Part shown: in pieces, positions 1 to 9,917 of the stretch | Numbering within the stretch: position 1 is the first letter of the stretch | Layout: every line of letters starts with the position of its first letter | Assembly (NCBI GenBank): GCA_937897985.1 | Contig: CALCBD010000012.1 | Location: 1 to 64,000, forward strand | Length of the DNA: 64,000 nucleotides | Reading direction: 5' to 3' | Origin: an uncultured Paludibacter sp. | GTDB lineage: Bacteria; Bacteroidota; Bacteroidia; Bacteroidales; Paludibacteraceae | Notes under the pieces: model-generated | What the model saw: the letters and a program-made list of their open reading frames with translations, nothing else | Told to the model about the DNA's origin: nothing | Databases searched by the model: none | Translations under genes and position numbers: made by a program

Positions 1-165
1 GCGGCTGACTTCTCTTTGAAAAACACCCCAAAAGTCTGACGCGAAGCGGCTGACTTTTCTTTGAAAACAACCCGCAAGTCTGACGCGAAGCGGCTGACTT
101 CTCTTTGAAAAACACCCCAAAAGTCTGACGCGAAGCGGCTGACTACTCTTTGAAAAAAGACCGAA
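1..165. repeat. Tandem ~45-bp repeat, about 3.7 copies, each with a hairpin
   Basis: Four units begin at 1, 46, 90 and 135, so the period is 44-45 bp. Each begins GCGGCTGACT and, except the last, continues through TCTTTGAAAA to AAGTCTGACGCGAA. The junction between units, AAGTCTGACGC-GAA-GCGGCTGACTT, folds into an 11-bp arm pair with two mismatches and a GAA loop, and this occurs three times. The array starts at the window edge and may be longer. It lies just downstream of the last gene of the minus-strand locus, where it could act as a terminator or mRNA-stabilising element. That role is inferred; the repeat and hairpin are directly visible. Confidence 0.85.
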
Positions 166-167
166 AG

Positions 168-1889
168 TTACTCCATTGAAATCAGCATAACCATTGGTGA
201 TTCAATTTTGAAGGTTAATACAACCCCCTCATCAGTATATTTAATTTTGCCGGGATATTTCTTCAGTATCAAATTATCGCGCATCATATTTTCGTAGGTT
301 GCATAATTATCAGCGACTAATTTATTACCTTTTTTGCCCGGACACATCATGTTGACAGGCTGGATAAGCTGAGGTTTGTCAATCAGCTCCTGAGCAAGCA
401 AACCGTTTTCCGCCAAATCGTTTCGGACCTGCATATATGGGTCGGTTTCATTATTATACCATGTCGCTGTGATTTTATATTTTGGCTTTTTCAGCCATTT
501 TTTCGGAATATACACTGATATTTCATTTGATGTCAGTTCATTACGATCCATATTGTAACATGCCGTCATGATATAGCTTTTGCCGGAATCGTTAAAGAAA
601 CCCACACTTTTAAATTTCTGGGATTTTTGAACCGGATTTTTAAGTTCGTAGTTAAGCTCCGCGTTTTTTAAACCAACAGTATAATCGAGGATTGAAAAAA
701 GCCATGCCAGCGATGAAAGGAGTGGCGTTTTATTTTCCCAGACTGGATCTTTCAGATTCCAGTGATAAAGCTTATCCAGACCGGCTTTGCGCAGAGTAAA
801 CATATTATAAAAATTTCCAGCAACTCCCCTTGCCCCCGGTGCATTGTCGTTATATCCGAATTCATTTACCAGAAACCATCCGTATTCGTGAATTTCGCGG
901 GACAAATTATTTCCCTTGGCCGAAGCCTCAGCAACAGCTTTCCAGGTTGGTACATTCTGACTCTGAACGGCAACATCCGGATCGAGCGCATCAAAGTTAC
1001 TTCTGTTATCCTTTGGTTTAAGTACGCTGTAAAAAGAAGTGGCAATCCAGTCGAAAGGTACATTTTCATTTTTTGCCAGACCTGCAAGTTTTGCCAGACC
1101 TTCGTATTCGGCACCAGCGCGGTTATATGCACCAAAACGGGCACCCGGCAAAACCTTCTGAACGGCTTTGGCAGTTGCAATATAAAACGCATTGTACTCA
1201 TCAACTGTTCCGTCCCAGCGCGCCCGGCCATTCATCTCAGTTCCCAGACGAAAGCCCCATTGATTGACAGTTTCGAAGCCATATAAACGTACCATTTCCC
1301 GGCATAAATCAGTTATGAATGTTGTCCATTCGTTCATATCGGAAGGCTGTTTATTCTGCCCGTAACCCTTTGGTTGTTTATTGACAGCAGCTTTTTCGTT
1401 ATCGGGTTCAGAAGCCGTCCGGGGAAAGCACCATGGAATATTATCGAGTACGATGACCGGTTTTGTATAACCCATTTTAAGCACAGGATCAAGGCGGGCC
1501 GGGAGTAATTCCCAGCGATATTTAATTTTGCCATCTGTTCCGCGATAAGCGAGATCGACTTTTGCCGCCCCTTCGATACTTTCGTTCATTTTAGCGGCAC
1601 TCCAACCTCCTAAAAACCTGACTAATGTAATGTTATCACAAAACAATATTTCGGATGGATACGGACGTGCCTTGTAAGTAAAAGATATTTTTTTATCTTT
1701 CATAAAAGAAGGTATCTGCATCTGGATATTTTCGGGCGTTTTGTAAATCCACTCCACAAGGACAGGTTGATTGCGATAAAAAGCAGTCATTGTACCCATA
1801 TCAGCTTTTACGTCAAATTTATTTTCACTCAGGGCAATGTGTGACAGTAACACGAGCACACTAATCAGCGATATTCTATTTAATTTCAT
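168..1889 (-). CDS. GH39-like clan GH-A glycoside hydrolase, secreted
   Basis: 573-residue protein with an N-terminal signal peptide (hydrophobic residues about 5-20). The central region resembles GH39 beta-xylosidase/alpha-iduronidase-type TIM barrels: RLGTE (E218) followed by a DEYNAFY...VLPGA segment fits the acid/base strand, and REIHEYGW (E335) fits the nucleophile strand. These assignments rest on motif position only. It is a paralog of the protein at 35957-37918 (shared FLGGWSA, YRWELLPARL, LDNIPWCFP/LDNTPWCFP) but lacks that protein's C-terminal T9SS domain, so it is probably periplasmic. It is the last gene of the susC operon, 4 bp after a sulfatase. The family match is remote; it may be an unclassified family. 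Exo-action on xylose or uronic acid side groups is inferred. Confidence 0.6.
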   Translation of the reverse strand: MKLNRISLISVLVLLSHIALSENKFDVKADMGTMTAFYRNQPVLVEWIYKTPENIQMQIPSFMKDKKISFTYKARPYPSEILFCDNITLVRFLGGWSAAKMNESIEGAAKVDLAYRGTDGKIKYRWELLPARLDPVLKMGYTKPVIVLDNIPWCFPRTASEPDNEKAAVNKQPKGYGQNKQPSDMNEWTTFITDLCREMVRLYGFETVNQWGFRLGTEMNGRARWDGTVDEYNAFYIATAKAVQKVLPGARFGAYNRAGAEYEGLAKLAGLAKNENVPFDWIATSFYSVLKPKDNRSNFDALDPDVAVQSQNVPTWKAVAEASAKGNNLSREIHEYGWFLVNEFGYNDNAPGARGVAGNFYNMFTLRKAGLDKLYHWNLKDPVWENKTPLLSSLAWLFSILDYTVGLKNAELNYELKNPVQKSQKFKSVGFFNDSGKSYIMTACYNMDRNELTSNEISVYIPKKWLKKPKYKITATWYNNETDPYMQVRNDLAENGLLAQELIDKPQLIQPVNMMCPGKKGNKLVADNYATYENMMRDNLILKKYPGKIKYTDEGVVLTFKIESPMVMLISME

Positions 1890-1893
1890 TTCC

Positions 1894-3441
1894 TTACCAA
1901 TAATATTTTTTCATTATTTCCTGCATTTCAGGCATTTTTTCATCTTCAATATCGCCACTTCGGCTTTTAAGCTTCAGCAATTGCTTTTTCAATTCATGAA
2001 TAACTCTTGCATACTGCGGGTTATTATACTCATTTTTCATTTCGAGCGAGTCCTTTCTGAGGTCGAATAATTCCCATTCGGGTGTGTAAGCAGTGGCATA
2101 TTTTGAAGAACCAGTTTTACCGAGAGGATTTCCGTAATAGAAAATAAGTTTAAAGTCTTTCGTTCGAATTCCGAAATGAGCCACTGTTTTATGGTAAATT
2201 TCGTTATTCATCCAGTACCTGTAATAGAAAGCTTTTTGCCAGCCGGCGGGTGTTTTTCCCTTTGCATTACTGAAAAAGCTATGACCCTGCATAGCAGCCG
2301 GCACCTTTATACCGGTCATTTCGAGCAATGAAGGTGCAAAATCGGCATTGGTAATGATATCGTTATTCACCTGTCCGGGTTTAATCGATTTTGGATAACG
2401 AATGACAAAGGGCATATTGATACTTTCTTCGTACATCATGCGTTTATCGAACCAGCCGTGTTCGCCCAGGAAAAAGCCCTGATCGGACGTATAGATTACA
2501 ATGGTATTATCTGTCAGTCCGTTTTTATCAAGGTAACCGAGCAATCTGCCCACATTTTCGTCGACACCGGCCATGCAACGCAAATAATCTTTCATATAAA
2601 TCTGATAGGCCCATTTACGGAATTCGTCACGGCTCAGATGGGTTGGAAGTTCGGTTTTCAAATCTTCTTTCATCATATCCTCATACCTAAGTCGCAGAAA
2701 ATTATTGTAAAGTCCTTTGCCGGCATAATTTTCATACAGGTTAGCCGGTTCGGGTAAAGTCACTCCTTCGAACAAGTGTTTGAATTTTGGATCGGGTTCG
2801 CAGGGACGATGTGGTGCCTTAAAATGGCACAACAGCATAAAAGGTTTCGATTTATCACGGCTTTCGAGCCATTCAATCGACTTATCACCAATAAGTGAAG
2901 TAATATGACGTCCTTTAAATTCCGTTCCTTTCGATTTTTCGAAGGTTGGTCCATCCAACTGTCCCTTAATATTGAAAAACGGATCAAAATATCTTCCCTG
3001 CCCTTTCATGGCAAAATAATAATCGAATCCCTGAGGCTCGGTTACAAGGTGCCATTTACCGACCAAAGCAGTGCTATAACCTGCACGTTGAAAAAGCACG
3101 GGCATTGTTTCCGCTTTTGTGTCGAGTGCATCATCGAGGGTGTAAACACCGTTTTTATGACTGTATTGTCCGGTCAGGATGGTAGCACGACTGGGCACAC
3201 TGATTGAATTCAAAGCGTAACAATGGTTAAACCGAACTCCTTCACGGGCAATGCGATCGATATTTACAGTTTGAAAAACACCCGAATAACGGCCGTTGTA
3301 GCAGCTCAACGCTGTATTGGCAGCATCGTCGGACATGATAAAAATGACATTCGGACGATCCTGTTTTTTGGCTTCCATGGTCGACAAAGCCGACACAGCA
3401 AGCATTCCAGTAACAGCTGAAATTATTTTTGTTGTATTCAT
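1894..3441 (-). CDS. Family S1 sulfatase, Ser-type
   Basis: Formylglycine-dependent sulfatase that removes sulfate esters from glycans. It shows the metal-binding start (NVIFIMSDDAA), the modification motif SVPSR with serine at about residue 81 followed by ATILTG, a GKWH motif, and a late DQGFFLGEHGWFDK segment typical of S1 enzymes. The Ser-type motif means activation by an anSME-type maturase, which is not in this window. The start is set at 3441 (MNTTKIISAV, a signal peptide) rather than the in-frame upstream ATG at 3471, which would overlap the preceding rhamnosidase gene. It lies 14 bp after the rhamnosidase and 4 bp before the GH39-like gene. Which sulfate position it attacks cannot be read from the sequence. 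Confidence 0.9.
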   Translation of the reverse strand: MNTTKIISAVTGMLAVSALSTMEAKKQDRPNVIFIMSDDAANTALSCYNGRYSGVFQTVNIDRIAREGVRFNHCYALNSISVPSRATILTGQYSHKNGVYTLDDALDTKAETMPVLFQRAGYSTALVGKWHLVTEPQGFDYYFAMKGQGRYFDPFFNIKGQLDGPTFEKSKGTEFKGRHITSLIGDKSIEWLESRDKSKPFMLLCHFKAPHRPCEPDPKFKHLFEGVTLPEPANLYENYAGKGLYNNFLRLRYEDMMKEDLKTELPTHLSRDEFRKWAYQIYMKDYLRCMAGVDENVGRLLGYLDKNGLTDNTIVIYTSDQGFFLGEHGWFDKRMMYEESINMPFVIRYPKSIKPGQVNNDIITNADFAPSLLEMTGIKVPAAMQGHSFFSNAKGKTPAGWQKAFYYRYWMNNEIYHKTVAHFGIRTKDFKLIFYYGNPLGKTGSSKYATAYTPEWELFDLRKDSLEMKNEYNNPQYARVIHELKKQLLKLKSRSGDIEDEKMPEMQEIMKKYYW

Positions 3442-3455
3442 TCTATCAGTAAAAT

Positions 3456-6113
3456 TTAATTTTCTAACCACTCAAATTTATAGTTTCCCGGTCCCAGTTC
3501 AAAGGTTTTGCAGGTACTAACGGTAGCCTTACAATTCTGTGGAATTGACAGTTTTAAAGTCAGATGATTACCTTTGCGAACCCATTCAGAACTGATTTTT
3601 CCGTTGACCGAAAGGTATTCAGCCTTCGCATAATTTAAACTTTTAGTATATAAAGGGCTGATAATGACATTCTGAAACCCATAAGAATTATCGGCTTGAC
3701 GGATTCCTGCCAGATAATTTGTTATCCATGCCGAAATATCGCCCAGGAAAACATGATTGAGCGAAGCATTCCGGTATTCGTTTTTCTGAAACCATTCAGG
3801 CAAAGTAGTAAGTCCATCCTTTATCCAGCCCAACCACGAAGGTTGCTTTTCGTTGAGTAACATTTTCATCACCGTTTCACCATAACCGTATTTTGCCAGC
3901 ATTCGCGGGACATATTTGCTACCCAGCATTCCGAAATCAATTTGATAATTATTTTTTTCAATCAAATTATTTAGATTCAAAACTGTCCTGTTTTCGTAAT
4001 TTTCGGGTACAAGTCCCAAAAAAAGTGGATATGCAAGCGATGTGGCCGATCCGTTGGCATAAACAGCCGTCTGACTGTTAAAGAATTTTGCATTGATAAT
4101 GTCTTTCAAAACAGCTGCTTTATTTTTATATTCAAAATTATCCTTTTTTAAAATAGCAGCAAAATCCGACATTAGTTTGTTCATATAAAAATATGAGCAC
4201 ATACTTGTAAAATCGGTAGGTGTTTTGGTATCGACAGGAACCCAGTCGCCGATTCCGAAAGTAATCATACCATCCACTTCACGCGATTTGAGGTATCTGA
4301 GGTATTTTTCCATAGCCGGATACAATTGTTCGATCGCTTTGGTTTGTCCGTAGTACCTGTAAAGTGCATAAGGAAGAGCAAACATGGCAACATCCCACGT
4401 AGGTCCTACCCAGTCAATGTATCCCCAGCCTGCACTCGGAATAATCCCCGAAAGGCGGCCTTCTGCATTTTGGTTATCAATAAAATCGCGCAGCCATTTT
4501 TCGTAGAATAAAATACCGTCATAATTAAGCAATGCCAAATCGATTGAAATATAAGCATCTGCCGTCCATCCGTTTTTTTCGCGTTGCGGACAATCGGTGG
4601 GAATGCTGTGCAAATTACTCAGATAGGACCTCATCGTAGCTTTATAGAGCTGGTTTATCAGGGGATTTGAGCATTCAAATTTTCCTGTGGGAGCAAGATT
4701 TGTATGCACAAAGATTCCGGTAATATTCTCTTTTGTTAAATGAATGGGTGCAGAACTTTCGATCTCGACATACTGAAAACCATGATAAGTAAAATCAGGA
4801 CTGTAAATTTCAGCCTTTTTATCGCCTCTGAAAATATAGGTATCCATCTGAAATACTTCGTTCGGGTCAATGTCCGGTTTATCAGCATTTCGTTTTACAA
4901 GCGGACCTTCTTTGTGAAAATACTTACTCACAGGACTTTGATCGAGCCGACCGGCACTATCAGTTTTTTCCCCGTATTTAAGAGTGATTTTTGTACCACG
5001 TTCGGCTTTGAGTTTGAGCCTGCAATATCCCGCTGAGTTCTTTCCGAAATCGACAACATACAGATTTTCACCGAAAGATCTGATGGTTTTGGGTGTCAGA
5101 ATTTCGTTTTCGGTAATGGAAGGCATCGACTGTGATTCAATTATCGGGGCAGGTGAAGTGGTGATTTTGGCATTCTGCCAGTCCGTATCGTTAAAATCCG
5201 CCAGTTGCCAGCCTTCTTTTTCCAGACGGGCATCGTACAGCTCACCGCTGTAAAGGTTATTGAACAAATACGGACCGGTTGAAGTCCGCCACGTATCGTC
5301 ACTCACAATTGTCGAATGTGATCCATCGGCATATTCAATTTCGAGTTCACAGAGCAATCGCGGTCTGGACCGCCACGATGCGAGATCAAAATTCCATACA
5401 GCCAGCGACTGGATATTATACCATCCATTACCCAACACCGCAGAAAGACAGTTTTCACCACTGTTAATCAGACGGGTAACATCATGAACCGAATATAAAA
5501 TCCGCTTATCAAAATGTGTATATCCCGGATCCAGAACTGCATTTCCTGCTCTTTTGCCATTGACATACATCTTGTAATAACCTCCCGCTGAAACATACAG
5601 CAACGCTTTGACCGGTTTTTTCCCTGTATTAAAAGTTTTTCTTAACAAAGGCGATGGTTTATACGCCTTGTCAAATCCATCGGAAATCCATTTTGCAGTC
5701 CAGCTCCCTGCTGAGATAACAGCAGTTCGGAAATCAGAAATCTCTGACACCAGCTTTATCGATTGATCTGAATTCCAGGCTGTAACACGCCAGAAATACT
5801 TCATTTTATTTTTCAATCCTGTCAGATCTGCCTGAGTGTAACCTGATGCTGAATTAACAACATCGGACCGGAATAAATCGGCTTTACCTGCATTCAACAA
5901 CTCCTGATCCGACGCAACTTCTATCTGAAAAAATGTCTGTGAAAAAGGAGTATTTCCTTCGTACTTCCACGAAAAACGTACCTTTTTCGAATCTATATCC
6001 TCAGGCCGGCTGCGATACTCACATTTCAAATCAATAATCAGAACTTTAGCCGAAAGGGAATTGAACAGAAAAAAAACAAAAAAAACTATTATCCGGATTC
6101 TTATGTACCTCAT
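3456..6113 (-). CDS. Alpha-L-rhamnosidase, GH78 family
   Basis: 885-residue exo-acting rhamnosidase that hydrolyses terminal alpha-L-rhamnose. The order is: signal peptide (residues 1-22), a fibronectin-like N-terminal domain (about 25-130), the rhamnosidase N-domain (about 165-330, YYKMYVNGKRAGNAVLDPGYT), a beta domain, then the helical toroid. DCPQREKNGW gives the probable general acid E512; GLTTLPEWF gives the probable base E773; SLNHVFLGDISAW is the usual C-terminal histidine motif. Together with L-rhamnose mutarotase at 13274 it shows that the locus releases rhamnose. It lies in the susC operon, 10 bp after the TIG/DUF1566 lipoprotein. The length fits GH78. The linkage and whether the target rhamnose must first be desulfated are unknown. 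Confidence 0.92.
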   Translation of the reverse strand: MRYIRIRIIVFFVFFLFNSLSAKVLIIDLKCEYRSRPEDIDSKKVRFSWKYEGNTPFSQTFFQIEVASDQELLNAGKADLFRSDVVNSASGYTQADLTGLKNKMKYFWRVTAWNSDQSIKLVSEISDFRTAVISAGSWTAKWISDGFDKAYKPSPLLRKTFNTGKKPVKALLYVSAGGYYKMYVNGKRAGNAVLDPGYTHFDKRILYSVHDVTRLINSGENCLSAVLGNGWYNIQSLAVWNFDLASWRSRPRLLCELEIEYADGSHSTIVSDDTWRTSTGPYLFNNLYSGELYDARLEKEGWQLADFNDTDWQNAKITTSPAPIIESQSMPSITENEILTPKTIRSFGENLYVVDFGKNSAGYCRLKLKAERGTKITLKYGEKTDSAGRLDQSPVSKYFHKEGPLVKRNADKPDIDPNEVFQMDTYIFRGDKKAEIYSPDFTYHGFQYVEIESSAPIHLTKENITGIFVHTNLAPTGKFECSNPLINQLYKATMRSYLSNLHSIPTDCPQREKNGWTADAYISIDLALLNYDGILFYEKWLRDFIDNQNAEGRLSGIIPSAGWGYIDWVGPTWDVAMFALPYALYRYYGQTKAIEQLYPAMEKYLRYLKSREVDGMITFGIGDWVPVDTKTPTDFTSMCSYFYMNKLMSDFAAILKKDNFEYKNKAAVLKDIINAKFFNSQTAVYANGSATSLAYPLFLGLVPENYENRTVLNLNNLIEKNNYQIDFGMLGSKYVPRMLAKYGYGETVMKMLLNEKQPSWLGWIKDGLTTLPEWFQKNEYRNASLNHVFLGDISAWITNYLAGIRQADNSYGFQNVIISPLYTKSLNYAKAEYLSVNGKISSEWVRKGNHLTLKLSIPQNCKATVSTCKTFELGPGNYKFEWLEN

Positions 6114-6123
6114 TTTAAAATAA

Positions 6124-8028
6124 TTAATTTGCCGGCGTTAAATTATACGAACGTACTGCACGTACCCTGAAATAATTTGTTTTCGGAAAAGCGGCAGGTT
6201 TTTGTGCATCGTTCTGAAAACTTTGTCCCCAGATGCGCGAAAAAGTAAAAGCGCTTGAACTCATATAACCGGCAACAGGTATCTTACCCGGGTTGCTCTG
6301 AGTGGATGAACTTTGTACATTAAAATTTTCGCCTCCCCTGCCCGTCACAGTTGCAGCAGCGTTAACCGAAGTACGCACTCTGAACAATTCAACCAGCTCA
6401 TCTATTGAAGGCAAAAACCAGTCATTGTACTCCTTTGTTCCAGTTTTGGTCACCAATGTATCGCAAAAAATAGCAGCGCGGGCAAATTCCTTTTGAACCG
6501 ACAGGATACTTTGTGTATTGGCTGCCCCGGTACCAATGGCTTTATTGAGTGATGTTGCAGGCAATATCACCCCTGAAGTTGTAGTATGAATTCCGAAAAT
6601 AGTTTTCGAAAGTTCGGTATCAGTCACATTATTTGATGCAATCGCGTCTTTAACATGACAAACCAGTCCTTTTACCGGATTTTCCATATCAAGCCAATAA
6701 ACTATTCCACCTTCGGCATATTCAAACTGGCGTGGCGCACTGATCACCTGCACTTCACCCATTGTTTCGTCGGGCAACTGACCTCTTCTTAATTTGACTG
6801 TATAAATTCCTTCAGCGGTATTAGCAGCAGCAGTTGTTACCAGTACCGAAGTCGATGTAACCGAAGTTGATGTAAGAACGGTGGTTCCGAGCAGAATTTT
6901 ATCGCCTGTAATAAAGCCGGTTCCTTTAATCAGAAAACTGAGAGCTTTGCCCTGTAATCCGGAAGGAATATATTTAGGGAGTACAACATTTGAAATCATA
7001 GAGTTCTTTTTTGTAACATCGGTTGTAATAAAGCCGAGGCTGAATAAAGGAATTCCTGTTCTCGACAAAAAAACCTGTAACGTTTTTCCGGCATAAGCCG
7101 AAGGCAGTATAAATTTCAGGTTCGGCAGTGCCGTTTCATCGATTGAAACTGTTTCGTTCAATCCATTTACACTTAATACTATTCTGTCACCGGTTTTGAA
7201 TCCCGAACCGGAAATAGTTACTGCTGAGCCCGCAACAACCGCCGAAGCAGGCAGAACCACATTCGAAACATCCGAAATAGCTTTATCGAATTTTAATCCG
7301 GATATAGTAATATAGGATGGCCGGTAACCTGTAGGAACAGAGTAAACAGGCATATTCGAGAAACGTAAAGCCGGCGATCCGGCTGTAATACCGGCAGGAA
7401 CAACGAAATGTGCTTCGGTTTCGGTCACTTTTACAGGTGCAGCTCTTAAATCAGGTTTTGATGGATTAAAATACAGAGAATCAGACATTGAAAATCCTAT
7501 ACCTTTCAGTACTATTTCATCGCCTGCTGCAAAACACCTGGTTGCCGCGGTATCCGGAATACATTTACTTACAATAATTTCGTCGCCCGGAATTTCAGTA
7601 CGGTTAAATGATTCGTTGGCGAATACCGACATTGATGTGAGTGTACGTTTAATACTGTATGTTTTATCAGCACGTTTAACAATAAGGTTATATTTACCTT
7701 CGGCGATTAGTCCGTTATCAGGTATTTTGAACATTACTGTCCAACCGGTAATACCGTTCAACGGAACTTCAACTTTGACATCCGATGCTCCTGAAGTGTC
7801 TGAAACCGGACGAAGAAACAAAGCCGTTGAGTCAGAACTAACTATAAAAGTTCCGGAAATTTTGATCGTTGTTCCCATAAAAACAGCCCGGGGAAGTGTG
7901 TATGCATTAGGCTCGGGGATTTCGTTGGTCATAGGGTCAAGCGCATTTAACCCGCAACCTGTCAATGCAAATATTAATGCAAGTAACGGTATTATTTGTT
8001 GAATTCTCTTTATCATGATTTTTTCCAT
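6124..8028 (-). CDS. Surface lipoprotein with TIG/IPT domains and C-terminal DUF1566
   Basis: 634 residues. The N-terminus is a lipoprotein signal ending in LTGC. Several TIG/IPT-like Ig domains follow (repeated patterns such as VVLPASAVVAGSAVTISG and GTGFITGDKILLG, about residues 40-430). The C-terminal ~190 residues match DUF1566/Lcl_C: NDWFLPSIDELVELF and a closing FRVRAVRSY. Its place directly after susD is where surface glycan-binding proteins are encoded, so it probably captures glycan at the outer membrane for the SusCD transporter. Binding is inferred. Start codon ATG 8028; a second ATG four codons in (8016, MIKRIQQ) gives the same mature protein. Confidence 0.8.
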   Translation of the reverse strand: MEKIMIKRIQQIIPLLALIFALTGCGLNALDPMTNEIPEPNAYTLPRAVFMGTTIKISGTFIVSSDSTALFLRPVSDTSGASDVKVEVPLNGITGWTVMFKIPDNGLIAEGKYNLIVKRADKTYSIKRTLTSMSVFANESFNRTEIPGDEIIVSKCIPDTAATRCFAAGDEIVLKGIGFSMSDSLYFNPSKPDLRAAPVKVTETEAHFVVPAGITAGSPALRFSNMPVYSVPTGYRPSYITISGLKFDKAISDVSNVVLPASAVVAGSAVTISGSGFKTGDRIVLSVNGLNETVSIDETALPNLKFILPSAYAGKTLQVFLSRTGIPLFSLGFITTDVTKKNSMISNVVLPKYIPSGLQGKALSFLIKGTGFITGDKILLGTTVLTSTSVTSTSVLVTTAAANTAEGIYTVKLRRGQLPDETMGEVQVISAPRQFEYAEGGIVYWLDMENPVKGLVCHVKDAIASNNVTDTELSKTIFGIHTTTSGVILPATSLNKAIGTGAANTQSILSVQKEFARAAIFCDTLVTKTGTKEYNDWFLPSIDELVELFRVRTSVNAAATVTGRGGENFNVQSSSTQSNPGKIPVAGYMSSSAFTFSRIWGQSFQNDAQKPAAFPKTNYFRVRAVRSYNLTPAN

Positions 8029-8090
8029 TTTTTTTTGAAATTATAAGAATAAAAGTTATTTTCATTAAGCAGGGAATAAGAATGTTTCAA

Positions 8091-9890
8091 TCAATATCCA
8101 TAATTCTGGAACATATTCTCTTTATTCAATGAAACGGCTATCTGCGACTGAGGAAGCGGATAGAGATAAAATTTCGTGTCGGTAATAACCGGATGTGTGG
8201 TCTGATTATTAGCAGATGCTGGTATTGCCAGATTATATTTTTCGAGGAGTTTTCCAGTGCGGGCCAAATCGAACCAACGGATATTTTCAAAACACAGCTC
8301 CAGTTTTCTTTCATTCAATATATCTTCAAAGGTCAGCGACGATTTATCATACAAAGGCAATTCGGTAAATGCTGCCGCATTGCTTTCGTTTCGTGATCTG
8401 CTTCTGACCAGATTCATACATTCGGCAGTCAGATCGGTGGCTGTTCCGTTGTTCGCTTTCATCGAAGCTTCAGCCAGCATCAACAAAACGTCGGCATACC
8501 TGATAACTGTAAAATTCAGAGGCAAACTGTTCACATCAGTATATGAAGTAGGTTCGTCGAGCGGTTTATCCAGATAAAAGCGGAATTTGGTAACACAGGT
8601 ATAAAACCATGAATCGGAGAGCCATGTACTTTCCTGAGTGGCAAGTGATTTACCTGTTTTATCACCGGGTGTAAATACTTTTGTTCCGACATTATAAATA
8701 ACACGCCAGTATTGCGGATATGCAACATTTTGTCCATCGGTTACTATACGTCCACCCGAAAGCACCCAGGGTTTTCTTTTGTCGGACTCTTCGTAACCAC
8801 CGACATAGACCACCTGATTGTTGATAGTTTGTGATCCCCTCAACATCATGGCAGGAGCAAACATAATGTCTTTTCGCCATATCACATTATAGGCAGTAAC
8901 CATTGAGTTGCCGACGGCAATGCCATAATTATAAACAAAATAGAATCCTCTGTTAGGATTAGCAGTAGCTTTTCCGTCATTTGCCTGAAGTTCCCACATA
9001 TTTTCAGGAATCTGGTTTTTATACTCAGCCACAAACAATTTGCGGTAATCGGGTTCAAGCGAAATTCCCGAGTTATTTTTGATTTCGGTTAATACCTGTT
9101 CTGCTTTTTTGTAAAGTTCAACCGGTGTTTCAGCAATTTTGTTGTATCCCCAGTCGCTGCGCGAGATTTTCGACAACAAATCATCCACTATACCTGTTTC
9201 TTTTGTCGAAGCCATGGTGAGATACACTTTTCCGAGCATTGCTTTAGCAACATAACGGGTCAGTCTGACAGGATCTTTGCTGTCCTTCGAGTCAGGCAGA
9301 ACTCCTTCAACTGTGGCTTCCGACAAATCTTTTATGATCTGACTATAAATTTCGTTCACCGGAGTACGTCCGATATTCCAGTCAATTTCAGTCATCATTT
9401 CCTTCGTCACAAGCGGTACCGGTCCGAAAGTCTGCACCAGACGAAAATATGCCCACGCTCTGAGGGCTTTGGCTTCGCCAACCATTCGCAGAATTGGTGA
9501 TCCGGGAGCAGGGAAATTTTTCTGAACCCTGTCGATCAATACATTACAGGCACTTATCAGTTTATAATGTAAAGCATACCAATCGGGTAAAACATAGAGA
9601 TCGTTCGAAGTCAGCGAATACCTGTAAATAGCCGAAAGTCCTGCCTGATTGGCCGAAGCTATTGATTCGTCAGTGCCAAGTTCACCGATAAATGGAGTCG
9701 TTTTGTTGATATACATATCGGAATAAAGCTGATAAAGGCCTAATACACCCGAATAAACTCCCTCTGCATCCTGATACGAACTGGTAGATGAGCGAAAATC
9801 GACAGGTTGCTCAGTCAGGAAGTCTTCGCATCCAACCAATGCGAATAAGAAAATTACGATTAAGAAGTAAGAATATTTAAATTTTTTCAT
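8091..9890 (-). CDS. SusD/RagB-family outer-membrane glycan-binding lipoprotein
   Basis: About 599 residues from the chosen start MKKFKYSYFL at 9890, which gives a clean lipoprotein signal ending in ALVGC; the ATG at 9911 adds seven residues. Features typical of SusD: the EDFLTEQP opening, tetratricopeptide-like helices with ALRAWAYFRLVQTFGPVPLV, and the C-terminal ILNERKLELCFENIRWFDLAR and YPLPQSQIAVS segments. It partners with the SusC encoded immediately upstream to form the lid of the importer. It is co-transcribed with susC (short gap) and with the downstream TIG lipoprotein, rhamnosidase, sulfatase and GH39-like genes. Confidence 0.95.
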   Translation of the reverse strand: MKKFKYSYFLIVIFLFALVGCEDFLTEQPVDFRSSTSSYQDAEGVYSGVLGLYQLYSDMYINKTTPFIGELGTDESIASANQAGLSAIYRYSLTSNDLYVLPDWYALHYKLISACNVLIDRVQKNFPAPGSPILRMVGEAKALRAWAYFRLVQTFGPVPLVTKEMMTEIDWNIGRTPVNEIYSQIIKDLSEATVEGVLPDSKDSKDPVRLTRYVAKAMLGKVYLTMASTKETGIVDDLLSKISRSDWGYNKIAETPVELYKKAEQVLTEIKNNSGISLEPDYRKLFVAEYKNQIPENMWELQANDGKATANPNRGFYFVYNYGIAVGNSMVTAYNVIWRKDIMFAPAMMLRGSQTINNQVVYVGGYEESDKRKPWVLSGGRIVTDGQNVAYPQYWRVIYNVGTKVFTPGDKTGKSLATQESTWLSDSWFYTCVTKFRFYLDKPLDEPTSYTDVNSLPLNFTVIRYADVLLMLAEASMKANNGTATDLTAECMNLVRSRSRNESNAAAFTELPLYDKSSLTFEDILNERKLELCFENIRWFDLARTGKLLEKYNLAIPASANNQTTHPVITDTKFYLYPLPQSQIAVSLNKENMFQNYGY

Positions 9891-9917
9891 AACATACAAA
9901 TTAAAAAACATGATGAT

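Noticed and set aside
1..165. Possible CRISPR array
   Set aside because: The whole ~45-bp unit repeats, with no variable spacers and no cas genes nearby.
762..1286. 174-codon plus-strand open frame inside the GH39-like gene
   Set aside because: Antisense shadow of a well-supported gene, with no homology-like features.
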